DNA from: Agathobaculum butyriciproducens
Lineage (GTDB): Bacteria; Bacillota; Clostridia; Oscillospirales; Butyricicoccaceae
Assembly: GCA_003096535.1 (NCBI GenBank)
Contig: QEKJ01000010.1
Location: forward strand, 1-64,000
Length of the DNA: 64,000 nt
Direction: 5' to 3'
The stretch's first letter is position 1, and the number at the start of each line of letters is the position of its first letter. Positions 43,033 to 52,128 of the stretch are shown in pieces. The position numbers and the translations under genes are program-made. The notes under the pieces were generated by a model. The model had not been told where the DNA came from, did not search any database, and was given only the letters and a program-made list of their open reading frames with translations.

Positions 43033-44517
43033 ATGAAAAAATTAGCGAAAAGAATAGCGGCACTGGCGATGACGGCGGCGATGATGACCGCCTCCGCCGG
43101 TGCGATCACGCAGGACGGACAGAGCGAAACGTGGTTTGACGGCGTTTGGGCGCTCATTGATGCTTTCGGCCTCAAGGCGGAGCATGATCCGTACGTTCTG
43201 CAGAACTATATCAATAAATATCTGGAAAAGCATCCGGATGAGATGTATGACGTGCTAAACGACATTCTCTCGCTGCTCGATACGCATTCCATGTATCTGT
43301 CGAGCGAGGAGTATTCGCAGGGCTTTTCGACGCTTGAAGGCTTTGTCGGCATCGGTGTCGGCCTGCAGGAGACAGAAAACGGCGTACAGATTGCTGAGGT
43401 CATGCGCTATTCAGCGGCGGAGGAAGCCGGTCTGCAGATTGGCGATCTTATCGTGAAAATCAACGGTGAGGACGCAACCAAGCTGAAAAATGCCGATGTA
43501 GCATCTAAGCTGCGCGGCGAGGAAGGCACGTCGGTCAAGCTGACCGTGCGCCGCTACGGACGGGACATTACCGTTACCTGTGAGCGCCGTCAGGTCAACC
43601 GCGTGTACGTTTCCAACAAGACGATGGCGGACGGTGTGGAGTACATCAAGGTCAGCGCCATCGGCTCGCAGAACGACTGGTCGGCGTTTTCGGAGATTTG
43701 GGACAGCCTGCCGTCCAAGAACACCCGTGCGGTCATTCTCGACCTGCGCGGCAACGGCGGCGGCCTGATCGACGCGGCGCTCAAAATGGCCAATGTTATG
43801 ACACCGGTCAAGGATGCAGAGCTTGCCGGCGTGCGCTACCGCGATGATATGGGCGGTCTGGAGCAGACCTATTCGACCGGCAATGCGCTGCCGCTTAACA
43901 AGATTGTCGTTCTGGTGGACGGCGGCACGGCTTCCGCGGCGGAGCTGCTGGCAGGCAGTCTGCAGGATACCGGCTCGGCGACGCTCATCGGCAGCAAGAC
44001 CTACGGCAAGGGACAGGGGCAGTTCCACATTGATCTGGTAAACGGCGACAAGCTGGTCATCACCACGCTGGAGCTCGAGCTGCCCAAGCAGGGCTGCTGG
44101 GAAGGTGTCGGCCTGACGCCGGATATCCAGCTGGAAAACCGCAAGGTTACGGTCAATACCAAGGATCTCAAACCGCTCGATACGAGTACAACCCTGCGTT
44201 TTGGCGACAGCTCGGACGCGGTTTACGCCATGACCGAGCGCCTGTCGCTGCTGGGACTGCTCACCGAAGCAACCGGCAGGTATGACGGCGACGTAGCGGA
44301 CGCGGTAGCGTCCTTCCGGGCGGCTTACGATCTGCCTGCGGCGCTGTATGCGTCTCCGGAGATGCTGAGCGCACTGGACGAAGCGGTTACTGCGCTGAAC
44401 GGCCAGACCTATCTGGTGGACGATCAGCTGCAGAGCGCACTTGAAATGTGCAGGCTGGCGGCGGCAAAACCGCAGCAGTATACCGTTAAGAGTGACGGCA
44501 GCTGGACGAAAAAGTAA
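43033..44517 (+). CDS. C-terminal processing protease (S41, CtpA-like)
   Basis: 494 residues. Signal peptide (KKLAKRIAALAMTAAMMTAS then AGA), PDZ domain (about 105-190; GFVGIGVGL, AEEAGLQIGDLIVKING) and S41 catalytic core with the Ser in DGGTASAAELLAGSLQD and Lys in GSKTYGKGQGQF. A peptidoglycan-binding-like segment (about 385-450) follows. It cuts exported proteins outside the membrane. GAGGAG precedes the ATG. Confidence 0.94.
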   Translation: MKKLAKRIAALAMTAAMMTASAGAITQDGQSETWFDGVWALIDAFGLKAEHDPYVLQNYINKYLEKHPDEMYDVLNDILSLLDTHSMYLSSEEYSQGFSTLEGFVGIGVGLQETENGVQIAEVMRYSAAEEAGLQIGDLIVKINGEDATKLKNADVASKLRGEEGTSVKLTVRRYGRDITVTCERRQVNRVYVSNKTMADGVEYIKVSAIGSQNDWSAFSEIWDSLPSKNTRAVILDLRGNGGGLIDAALKMANVMTPVKDAELAGVRYRDDMGGLEQTYSTGNALPLNKIVVLVDGGTASAAELLAGSLQDTGSATLIGSKTYGKGQGQFHIDLVNGDKLVITTLELELPKQGCWEGVGLTPDIQLENRKVTVNTKDLKPLDTSTTLRFGDSSDAVYAMTERLSLLGLLTEATGRYDGDVADAVASFRAAYDLPAALYASPEMLSALDEAVTALNGQTYLVDDQLQSALEMCRLAAAKPQQYTVKSDGSWTKK

Positions 44518-44571
44518 ACTTTATCAACTGAAATATGAACATTTTTCATCTTCTTAGGAGGAAGAACAACC

Positions 44572-45603
44572 TTGGATATTCCTTTATGTCAATCCGAGCA
44601 TAAACCGCAGCTTTTGCTGAACGATCCGGCGGCAATTTCGCTGTATCATACCGCGCCCGAGAAGTTTGCAGGCGCGCTTGCACCGAATGCTGAACTGTGC
44701 GATGCATGGGCTGAAGAGCTGGCGCCGCTGCCGGTCGGCCTGGCGCTCGCGTGCCCGCCCGAACCCGATGCGGAGCACTGCGAACGCCCGATCACCATGC
44801 ACTACATTGAGCAGTGCAAGGAGGTCTTCCGTCCTCTGCTGCACGACGATGCGGCGTTCTATTATCTGCATGGTGCGCCGACGTTTCCGGCACTGCGTGC
44901 CGCTGTGCTGGCTCTGGGTGATCTGTGCGGCCGAACGGTAATTGCGGAGCTGCATGTGGAGGACGATGAAGGCCATCTGCCGGACGGCACGGATGTGCGG
45001 GCGGCTATCGGTGTGCTGCAGCGCATTGGCGTTACGACTGTGCTGATCAGCGCACACGATCCCGAATCGCTGACGCAGGCGCTCGAAATCGCGGCGCCGT
45101 ATGCGCGGCTGTCGCTCGGCGTGTGCATGCACGCGGACTGGCTGTCTCAAACCACACTGTACAACACCGAGGTCATTGTGCCCGACATTACGGAAGCATT
45201 TGTCGCAGCGCTGCGCGGCAATCAGGTGGCGTGCAAAACGCTGCCGCGCGATCACGATGATTTTATCTGTGCGCCGGACGGCAAGCATGCGCATTTTATC
45301 GCTCCGACCATCGACATTTCGGATGAGATCGAGTGCGGTCCGCATCTGGATGAGGATCTCATCGAAGCCGAGGATGATTCGGGTGCGTTCAAGCTGCTGC
45401 TCGAAACCGAAGAGGATGTTGTCACACTGGAGGAATCCCGCTATATGATCTCGCGTCCGCTGTGCCTGTGCGCGGAATCTGCCGACCTGCTGGAGCAGGG
45501 TCTGCGGGTATTTCCGGGACTTGCACTGTATGACGGCACATGGGAGCAGGAAGACGCGGTCATTTCGTACTTCGAGACGAAATACGGCATGATCCGCTTA
45601 TAG
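44572..45603 (+). CDS. Conserved-looking cytoplasmic protein, function unknown
   Basis: 343 residues, TTG start supported by AGGAGG at suitable spacing. No signal or membrane segment. The middle (about 90-215) alternates hydrophobic strands and helices (TVIAELHVEDDEGHLPDGTDV, TTVLISAHDPESL), which could be half of a TIM-barrel-like fold; the C-terminal third is acidic. Cys residues are scattered without a clear metal motif. I do not recognise a family. The stop codon's G is the first base of the structured element that follows. Confidence 0.65.
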   Translation: MDIPLCQSEHKPQLLLNDPAAISLYHTAPEKFAGALAPNAELCDAWAEELAPLPVGLALACPPEPDAEHCERPITMHYIEQCKEVFRPLLHDDAAFYYLHGAPTFPALRAAVLALGDLCGRTVIAELHVEDDEGHLPDGTDVRAAIGVLQRIGVTTVLISAHDPESLTQALEIAAPYARLSLGVCMHADWLSQTTLYNTEVIVPDITEAFVAALRGNQVACKTLPRDHDDFICAPDGKHAHFIAPTIDISDEIECGPHLDEDLIEAEDDSGAFKLLLETEEDVVTLEESRYMISRPLCLCAESADLLEQGLRVFPGLALYDGTWEQEDAVISYFETKYGMIRL

Positions 45604-45880
45604 GGGACTTCAAAAGTCCCCTATATACGAAAGACGGTTCCGGAGAAACCGCCTTTCGATACCCGAATGACGTGCCCCAGGGGCACTGGGGCGGGGAAAC
45701 AAAACCCACGCACATGTCGCGGGTTTTGTTGCGGCGCAATGCGCCGCGGATTGAATGCTGCCGCAGAGCGGCAGTCGCCTGCGGGCGGGACCAAAGACTC
45801 GGTTTTCTGGACGAAAACCGGTCTTGTAGTTGCAATTATGCAAGCAAATTGTTATTGAATACCGCGCGGAGCGCGGTTAT
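45603..45880 (+). ncRNA. Structured element, copy 1
   Basis: Ordered hairpins: GGGGAC-TTCAAAA-GTCCCC; a stem capped by GGTTCCGGAGAAACC followed by GATACCC; a G/C-rich hairpin (GTGCCCCAGGGGCAC); AACAAAAC pairing with GTTTTGTT around a variable insert; GCGGCGCAATGCGCCGC; GCTGCCGCAGAGCGGCAG; an AAAACCGG-type hairpin; TTGCAATTATGCAAGCAAAT; and a final ACCGCGC-GGA-GCGCGGT. Copy 2 at 58282 keeps the order and the single-stranded words but swaps bases in the stems in pairs. No ORF of note. Confidence 0.7.
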
Positions 45881-45907
45881 CTGGATAGGAAAGGCAGGGT
45901 GGAACCT

Positions 45908-46870
45908 ATGGACTGGAGAGAAGTTACGATCTACACGACGACCGAGGGCATCGGTCCGGTCGAGGCACTGCTCGAGGACAATGGTGTAGAAGGCTATGTG
46001 CTTGAGGATGCGGCGGATTTTGAAGAATTTCTCAAGGACACCGAAATATACTGGGACTATGTAGACGAGGATCTGGTGCGCGAGAAGCGTGCACAGGAGA
46101 CCTGTCTCAAAATCTATCTGCCGGACAGTGACGAGGGTGCAAAGCAGTACGCGGATATCCGTGCCGCGCTGGAAAACCTCAAGGCGCGCGATGAGGAGCA
46201 CGCCTGGGGCCGACTGTGTACCGAAACCGCGCTGACCCGTCAGGAGGACTGGGAGTGGGGCTGGAAGCAGTATTTCAAACCGTTCCCGGTGGGACGCAGC
46301 TTTATGATCAAACCCTCGTGGGAGACGGTTGAGGACCCGCAGGGCCGCCGTATTCTTGAAATCGATCCGGCGTCGTCCTTCGGCACCGGCAGCCACGACA
46401 CGACCCAGCTGTGCATGATGGCGCTCGAGGATGCGGTAAAGCCGGGCGACAAGCTGCTCGATATGGGCACTGGCTCGGGTATTCTGGCCATTGCGGCGGC
46501 TATGCTCGGCGCGGATGTGCAGACCATCGTCGATATCGACGAGAACTGTCTGAAAACTGCACATGAAAATGCGGAAAAAAATCATGTCGAGATCGGCAGG
46601 GGTCTGTGCGGCGACGCGCTGCGCGATCCGAAGCTCGCCGAGGACATCGGCGGCGGCTACGACGTGATCGTGGCGAACATCGTGGCTGATGTCATCATCG
46701 GCATGTCGCCCATGTTTGCGGATAAGCTGGTCAAGGGCGGCACGCTGATCTGCTCCGGCATCCTCAACGAGCGTGCCGAGGAGGTGCGCGCGGCGCTGGA
46801 AAAGAGCGGATTTACGATTCTTTCGCACGAGAAGAGCGATGACTGGAGCGCTTTTGCTGCGAAAAAGTGA
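45908..46870 (+). CDS. prmA: Ribosomal protein L11 methyltransferase
   Basis: 320 residues starting MDWREVTIYTTTEG. N-terminal L11-recognition domain, linker ending WKQYFKPFPVG, then an AdoMet-binding domain: DPASSFGTGSHDTTQLC, LLDMGTGSGILAIAAAMLGA and the VANIVADVI motif. It trimethylates L11. The start has GGGTGG upstream. It pairs with rsmE, as is common. Confidence 0.96.
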   Translation: MDWREVTIYTTTEGIGPVEALLEDNGVEGYVLEDAADFEEFLKDTEIYWDYVDEDLVREKRAQETCLKIYLPDSDEGAKQYADIRAALENLKARDEEHAWGRLCTETALTRQEDWEWGWKQYFKPFPVGRSFMIKPSWETVEDPQGRRILEIDPASSFGTGSHDTTQLCMMALEDAVKPGDKLLDMGTGSGILAIAAAMLGADVQTIVDIDENCLKTAHENAEKNHVEIGRGLCGDALRDPKLAEDIGGGYDVIVANIVADVIIGMSPMFADKLVKGGTLICSGILNERAEEVRAALEKSGFTILSHEKSDDWSAFAAKK

Positions 46871-46948
46871 TTTGTTTCAGGATTCACGGAATGTTCACTT
46901 GCCAAACGGCTGTTTTTTTGCTAAAATAGGAAAGGTTATTTGATTATT

Positions 46949-47674
46949 ATGCCTCGATTTTTTGTCGATCAGCAGCCGCAGGACGGCGTGCTGACCCTTA
47001 CCGGAGAAAACGCGCATCACGCGGGACGTGTTCTGCGTCTGCGTGTCGGCGAAGGTGTTACCCTGTGTGACGGTGCCGGAATGGATTTTGACTGCACGGT
47101 GGAAGCCGTGGAGAAGGAAGCTGTGACCTGCCGGGTCGTAAGCTGCCACGCGGCGGATACCGAACCGAAGCAGTCTATCACGCTGTTTATGGCGCTGCCC
47201 AAGGGCGACAAAATGGAATTTATCGTGCAGAAGGCGGTAGAGCTCGGCGTCAGCCGTATCGTGCCGTATCTGTCCAAGAATTGCGTTTCCCGACCGGATA
47301 AGACCGAAAAGAAGGTGGAACGCTGGCGTAAGATTGCTGCCGAGGCAGCAAAGCAGTGCGGCAGAGGACGTCTGCCGGAGGTGGCAGCCGTTGTACCGGT
47401 CGCTCAGGCAATCGCGCAGGCGGCGGAAAGCGAAACGGCACTGTTTTTCTACGAAAACGAGAGACGGACCGGTCTGCGTGATGCGCTTGCAGGCGGTGTC
47501 AGGGACACGGTTTCGCTGATGGTCGGGCCGGAGGGCGGCTTCGATCCGGCTGAAGCAAAGGCAGCCGTGGACGCGGGACTGCAGAGCGTTTCGCTCGGTA
47601 CACGCATCCTGCGGTGTGAGACTGCGCCGATTGCGGCGCTTGCGGCCGTGCTCTATGCCGGCGGCAACATGTGA
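46949..47674 (+). CDS. rsmE: 16S rRNA (uracil-1498-N3)-methyltransferase RsmE
   Basis: About 241 residues, SPOUT fold. MPRFFVDQ start, N-terminal PUA-like domain (ENAHHAGRVLRLRVGE), then EFIVQKAVELGV, KKVERWRKIAAEAAKQCGR, MVGPEGGFDPAEA and LGTRILRCETAPIAA. A TTG three codons upstream (46940) sits nearer the AGGAAAGG and could be the true start. Confidence 0.95.
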   Translation: MPRFFVDQQPQDGVLTLTGENAHHAGRVLRLRVGEGVTLCDGAGMDFDCTVEAVEKEAVTCRVVSCHAADTEPKQSITLFMALPKGDKMEFIVQKAVELGVSRIVPYLSKNCVSRPDKTEKKVERWRKIAAEAAKQCGRGRLPEVAAVVPVAQAIAQAAESETALFFYENERRTGLRDALAGGVRDTVSLMVGPEGGFDPAEAKAAVDAGLQSVSLGTRILRCETAPIAALAAVLYAGGNM

Positions 47675-47699
47675 GAAGAAATAAAGGGAGTGTTAAACA

Positions 47700-48482
47700 T
47701 TGGCAAAAAACAATGTGGGTAAAAAGCCAATTTCTCAGGAAGAGTATACCACCAACAAGGTGCTCGCAGTATTCAGTGTGTGCCTGCTCGGCGTGCTGGT
47801 ACTGATGATCCTCGAGCGCCTGCTGGGCTACAGCAACACATGGAAGACCGGCGTGCTGGTAACGCGGGTGCTGCTCGGTGTGGGCATTGTCGGCGCGGCA
47901 GCCGGCATCATCATGCTGGGACAGGAGCATGCAGGCAAGCGCAGCAGCGTGCGCCGCATCGTGTGCGGACGCAATATGCTGATTGCAAGCATCGTTGCCA
48001 TCGTGTTCCTGACCGCGATCAACTACTACGGCACCATGCCGATCAAGGCGATGTATGTTGTTCTGCCGGTTCTGGCAGTGTATTATCTGGTGTATCATTC
48101 TTATGCGCCGGAATTTTTCCTGATTGCAGTAGATACCGGTGTGGGTGTTGCGGCAATGCTGGTGATTCACCGCGCGCTGGTTTCGGCTAACCATACATGG
48201 ATGTCCACCGTGGCGGCAGCAGGTACCGCGGTGCTGGCGCTGATCCAGATCGCTGTTACGGCTTCTCTGCGCCGCAAGAAGGGCAAGTTCACCTTCCACG
48301 GCCGCAAGATCGACACCCAGTTCAGCAAGAACGCGTACCTGATGCTCACCATTACGCCGATCGTGATGGTAGCGCTGACGGCAGTCGTTGTACTTGCGGC
48401 AAGCCATGTCATGATCGCACTGGGTGCGGCAGCGGCATATCTGTTCATCACTGCGGTATACTATACCGTGAAGCTGATGTGA
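47700..48482 (+). CDS. Multi-pass membrane protein, unknown
   Basis: 260 residues, TTG start with AAAGGGAG upstream. About six transmembrane helices in two groups of three, separated by LRRKKGKFTFHGRKID. No family recognised. It lies 25 bp after rsmE, likely in the same transcript, and before a terminator. Confidence 0.75.
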   Translation: MAKNNVGKKPISQEEYTTNKVLAVFSVCLLGVLVLMILERLLGYSNTWKTGVLVTRVLLGVGIVGAAAGIIMLGQEHAGKRSSVRRIVCGRNMLIASIVAIVFLTAINYYGTMPIKAMYVVLPVLAVYYLVYHSYAPEFFLIAVDTGVGVAAMLVIHRALVSANHTWMSTVAAAGTAVLALIQIAVTASLRRKKGKFTFHGRKIDTQFSKNAYLMLTITPIVMVALTAVVVLAASHVMIALGAAAAYLFITAVYYTVKLM

Positions 48483-48529
48483 TAATTGCATTTTTCCTGT
48501 CGAAGCGCGGCGCGTTTTGACGGTTAGAC

Positions 48530-48556
48530 AGCGGGCGGCGCAGCCGCCCGCTTTGT
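48530..48556 (+). terminator. Hairpin terminator after the 47700 gene
   Basis: AGCGGGCGGC-GCA-GCCGCCCGCT with a short T stretch; probably partial. Confidence 0.65.
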
Positions 48557-48577
48557 CATACCCGAAGGAGGGGACAT

Positions 48578-49354
48578 ATGAGACGGTTTTTCGGCTTTCT
48601 GCTGACCATGGCTCTGCTTGGCGGCGGTGTATTCTGGCTGCCGTATCTGCAGGCGGAGCCGGTGGATAACGTCTATCAGGCGGCAGATCTGCTCCGGCAG
48701 GACGCGGAGAACGGCGGAAACGGCGTTGCCTTCCGCGAGGACAACGTGGATGCGGACGAGGTGTACCGGGCGCTGGAGGCGCAGTATCCATACGCATTCG
48801 CGCTGCACGCGGTAACACGGCCGAACAAGACCATCGAGCTGAACGCCGAGGTTTCCCGGCAGGCGCGGCAGGAGCAGGCGTGGGAGTATGCCAAGGTGCT
48901 GACAGCTGGTTCGATCTCACAGACCATGACGGCCGAGGAGAAACTGCGTGCGCTGCACGATACCCTCATCCGCCAGTGCGAGTACGATGTGGATACGGCA
49001 GAGGAGGACGCTCCGGACGGCTCGGCACCCGCTTTTGCGGCAGACGGCGCGCTGCTCGATCATAAGGCCGTGTGCGCCGGTTACGGCCGCGCGTATGAGA
49101 TGCTGTGCAAGGCGGCAGGCATTCAGGTCATCTATGTCGCATCCGAGGAAATGAACCACGGCTGGAATGCCGTGCGGCTGGGCGGCACAACATATTACAT
49201 CGACTGCACGTTTGACGATCCGATTCCGGACAGAGGCGAATATGTATCCGATCAGTATTTTATGCTCACCGGAGATGAGCTGGCGCAGACGCATACCTGG
49301 AATGAGGCGTTCTACGAGCAGCTTCTGGACAGTCTGGAGCAGGGCGGAAAATAG
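48578..49354 (+). CDS. Transglutaminase-like domain protein, exported
   Basis: 258 residues. N-terminal hydrophobic signal/anchor (FFGFLLTMALLGGGVFWLPYL). C-terminal transglutaminase-like fold with the catalytic triad in order: Cys in DHKAVCAGYGRAYEML, His in NHGWNAVRLGG and Asp in YYIDCTFDDP. Such proteins act as cysteine proteases or crosslinkers at the envelope. AGGAGGGG precedes the ATG. A weak hairpin and T stretch lies at about 49370-49400. Confidence 0.87.
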   Translation: MRRFFGFLLTMALLGGGVFWLPYLQAEPVDNVYQAADLLRQDAENGGNGVAFREDNVDADEVYRALEAQYPYAFALHAVTRPNKTIELNAEVSRQARQEQAWEYAKVLTAGSISQTMTAEEKLRALHDTLIRQCEYDVDTAEEDAPDGSAPAFAADGALLDHKAVCAGYGRAYEMLCKAAGIQVIYVASEEMNHGWNAVRLGGTTYYIDCTFDDPIPDRGEYVSDQYFMLTGDELAQTHTWNEAFYEQLLDSLEQGGK

Positions 49355-49402
49355 CGGGAAAACCGGTTCCAAAACTTTTTCAAATTTTTTTGAAAAAAGG
49401 TG

Positions 49403-49431
49403 TTGACATTTGCTCGATTATGGACTATACT
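49403..49431 (+). promoter_or_regulatory. Promoter of the three-tRNA cluster
   Basis: TTGACA (49403-49408), 17-bp spacer, TATACT (49426-49431), 44 bp before the first tRNA. Confidence 0.9.
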
Positions 49432-49475
49432 AAACAAGTCGTCAGCGAGCGGGCGATAACAACGGAAAAGGATAT

Positions 49476-49552
49476 GGCGGTATAGCTTAGTTGGCTAGAG
49501 CGTCCGGTTCATACCCGGAAGGTCATTGGTTCAAGTCCAATTACCGCTACCA
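49476..49552 (+). tRNA. tRNA-Met (anticodon CAT)
   Basis: 77 nt with CCA. Acceptor GGCGGTA / TACCGCT (pair 1 is G-U), anticodon loop TTCATAC. The paired acceptor end indicates elongator rather than initiator tRNA. Confidence 0.93.
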
Positions 49553-49560
49553 TTTTCCCT

Positions 49561-49636
49561 TGGCCCGTTGGTCAAGCGGTCAAGACACCGCCCTTTCACG
49601 GCGGTAACGGGGGTTCGATTCCCCCACGGGTCACCA
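49561..49636 (+). tRNA. tRNA-Glu (anticodon TTC)
   Basis: 76 nt with CCA. Acceptor TGGCCCG / CGGGTCA, anticodon loop CTTTCAC, T-loop TTCGATT. Confidence 0.95.
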
Positions 49637-49639
49637 CTT

Positions 49640-49715
49640 GGAAGTTTAGCTCAGCTGGGAGAGCATCTGCCTTACAAGCAGAGGGTCAGCGGTTCGAGCC
49701 CGTTAACTTCCACCA
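49640..49715 (+). tRNA. tRNA-Val (anticodon TAC)
   Basis: 76 nt with CCA. Acceptor GGAAGTT / AACTTCC, anticodon loop CTTACAA, T-loop TTCGAGC. Confidence 0.95.
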
Positions 49716-49717
49716 CG

Positions 49718-49752
49718 AAAACCACTCACGAAAGTGAGTGGTTTTTCTTTTT
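49718..49752 (+). terminator. Terminator of the tRNA cluster
   Basis: ACCACTCAC-GAAA-GTGAGTGGT with a long T-rich tail. Confidence 0.92.
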
Positions 49753-49799
49753 GTCTTTAGAAACCGCTGGCTTTCCGGGGCATACGAGGCGCGCAGCGC

Positions 49800-50725
49800 T
49801 ACGTTCTGTCTGGGCGGCACCTTTTTCTGCACGGATTGACCGGGGTACCTGAACCGCGCAGGCGGTTCACCCTTTCCGGGCGGGAGGTTTTTCGCTTGAA
49901 ATCAAGCGAGGAGTTGCGCTCTGCGGAGCGCGGGGATTCGCCGCGCCCCGCGGCGGGGCAAGAGGGTAGACACCAAGGTTTCTACCCTCTTAACTCCCAC
50001 TTCCTTTTGGGAGGGTCTGGCGCAGATTGCCGACCTGTGACCGCTGCGAAAAGGGGAACGGCAGTCGGGTTACCGCAGCGTGGGTTTCGTAAAATATTCG
50101 CAGTTCACAGACAGCGTACTGCTACACATACGGTCAACTCTACGCAGAGCGCGGCATAACAGTGCCGCGCAATTTTTTTGCGTGTTGTAACGGAAGGCAC
50201 CTGCGAATTTAGGCGTTTGGTCGATTTATCTTCGCAGGTGCTGTCTATAATAACGTGCTCACGAATTGCGCGGCACTGCTATGCCGCGCCTGCGTAAACT
50301 AACCCACATGTGTAGCAGAACGATATCCGGCACTGCGTATAGGTTTCGGCATGGGAGCACACTGTGCTCCCCTACGGTAGAAAAAATCCTCTGCCGTTCC
50401 CTATTTTCGAAGCGGTCACATATAGGAAATCTGCGCCAGATTAGGAAGCAAGGGAAAGGCAGGAGTTCAAAGAGGAAGGGAAACCGTAGGTGTCCCTTCC
50501 TTTTTGCCCACCGCCGTGGGTACGGCGCTGTCCCAGCCGCGCCTGCGGCAATCTCCCGCGCTTCGCAGAGCGCAACTCCTCGCTGAATTTCAGCGAAAAA
50601 CTCTCCGCCCGTTAGGGACGAACACGCTTGCGCAGTTCGAGTACCCCGCTCAGCCGGTGCTGAGAAATGCTGCCCGGATAGGGCGAACCGCCTGCGCGGT
50701 TCGTGCATCCCAACGGGTCGGTTCC
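49800..50725. repeat. Large non-coding foldback repeat, copy C (both arms)
   Basis: The fullest copy, about 0.93 kb. Left and right halves are reverse complements around about 50215. GGCACCTGCGAA pairs with TTCGCAGGTGC at the core, GCGCGGCATAACAGTGCCGCGC pairs with a like hairpin near 50270, ACTGCTACACA with TGTGTAGCAG, GACCGCTGCGAAAAGGGGAACGGCAG with CTGCCGTTCCCTATTTTCG, GAACCGCGCAGGCGGTTC with GAACCGCCTGCGCGGTTC. No convincing gene; the ORFs overlapping it are by-products of the repeats. The rest of 49753-50844 has no other feature. Confidence 0.8.
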
Positions 50726-50844
50726 GGAATAGCCTGCGTTGCGGTTAAACCGCCGCAACTTCACATAAACTACGTTTGCGTTACTCCCACATATACGGTA
50801 TAATATAACCCGTTAGACAAACTTTTCCGGAATCGAGGGAAATT

Positions 50845-52128
50845 ATGCAACAAGTGACCCGAAAAACGCTGGGTGCGGGAATCAATCTCACCTGCGTGAC
50901 CACACCGAAGTTTAAGCGGGCAGTGCTGCGCACGATGCTGGTGCTGCCGCTCGGCGGCGAGGATGCCGCGCTGCGCGCGTGTCTGCCGCAGGTTTTGCGC
51001 CGCGGCACGGCCAGGCTGAACGACATGCAGGCGTTCGGCACCGCGCTTGACGAGCTGTACGGTGCGCGTATCGAAGCCGCAGTGCGCAAGGAGGGAGAGA
51101 ACCTGTGCATCGGCTTTCTGTCCGACTGTATTGATGAGACTTATGCACCGGGAGCCGACGGTCTGACCGCCGGTGTGATCGGTCTGCTGTGCGATCTGCT
51201 GTATGACCCGTATCTGCAGGACGGCCTGTTCTGCGCCGCTTATGTAGAGGGCGAGCGCGGCAACCTGATCGACCGCATTGCCGCGCTCAAAAACGATCCG
51301 CGTTCGTGGGCGCCGCGCCGACTGAACGAGCTCATGTGCGAAAACGAGAACTACGGCAAGTCCGCGCTCGGTACGATCGAGCAGGCGGAGCGCATTACGC
51401 CGGAAACGTTGTACGCGGCCTATCGCCGTGCGCTGAGTGAGGCGCAGGTGGAGCTGTTCTACTGCGGTACGATGATGCCGGACGAGGTGGAAGCGCACTT
51501 CATGGCAACGCCGCTGGCCCAGCCGCGCGAGGGCACGCTGTATCAGCCGCACACGGTCGTGCAGGCGCGGCCTGCCGGTGATGTTCGTGAGGTCGTTGAG
51601 GATGCCGAGGTAACCCAGGGCAAGCTGTCGCTCGGCTTCCGTACCGGCGGTGCATCACTGACCGGCGGAGAACCGGCGGCGTACTGGATGTTCCAGACCA
51701 TCTACGGCGGCTCGACAAGCGCGAAGCTGTTCCTCAACGTACGCGAGAAAAAGTCGCTGTGCTACTATGCAAGCGCACAGTTTGTCGCCTCTAAGGGATT
51801 GATGATCGTCAACTCCGGCATTGAGAACGGAAATTTCGAGGTCGCACGCGATGAAATCCTGCACCAGCTGGATTTGTGCCGCAAGGGCGAAATTACGGAC
51901 GCAGAACTCGAAAGCGCACGCAAAACGCTGGTCAACGGCTGGCGTACCATGCTCGACGACCCGCTTACACTCGAGCGCTACTGGATGGGACAGGCGGCTG
52001 CAGGCACGCTCGTATCGCCCGAGGAGCGCATCGAGCAGGTGGCCGACATCACGCGCGAGCAGGTCATTGCCGCGGCACAGAGCACAGCGCTTGACACGGT
52101 ATTCTTTATGAAGGGAGCGGCAAAATGA
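50845..52128 (+). CDS. yfmF: M16-family protease-like protein YfmF
   Basis: 427 residues. M16 fold with two homologous halves but no HxxEH zinc motif, as in YfmF, the non-catalytic partner of YfmH. VLPLGGEDAALRACLPQVLRRGT and the YGGSTSAKLFLNVREKKSLCYY block are family signatures. This pair has been linked to 5-aminopentanol modification of EF-P in Bacillus. It overlaps the next gene by 4 bp (ATGA). Confidence 0.92.
   Translation: MQQVTRKTLGAGINLTCVTTPKFKRAVLRTMLVLPLGGEDAALRACLPQVLRRGTARLNDMQAFGTALDELYGARIEAAVRKEGENLCIGFLSDCIDETYAPGADGLTAGVIGLLCDLLYDPYLQDGLFCAAYVEGERGNLIDRIAALKNDPRSWAPRRLNELMCENENYGKSALGTIEQAERITPETLYAAYRRALSEAQVELFYCGTMMPDEVEAHFMATPLAQPREGTLYQPHTVVQARPAGDVREVVEDAEVTQGKLSLGFRTGGASLTGGEPAAYWMFQTIYGGSTSAKLFLNVREKKSLCYYASAQFVASKGLMIVNSGIENGNFEVARDEILHQLDLCRKGEITDAELESARKTLVNGWRTMLDDPLTLERYWMGQAAAGTLVSPEERIEQVADITREQVIAAAQSTALDTVFFMKGAAK

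Noticed and set aside
45603..45880. Firm naming of the structured elements as HEARO/omega RNA
   Set aside because: No IscB or HNH ORF is adjacent, and I cannot run a covariance search; similarity in size and hairpin-rich form alone is not enough.
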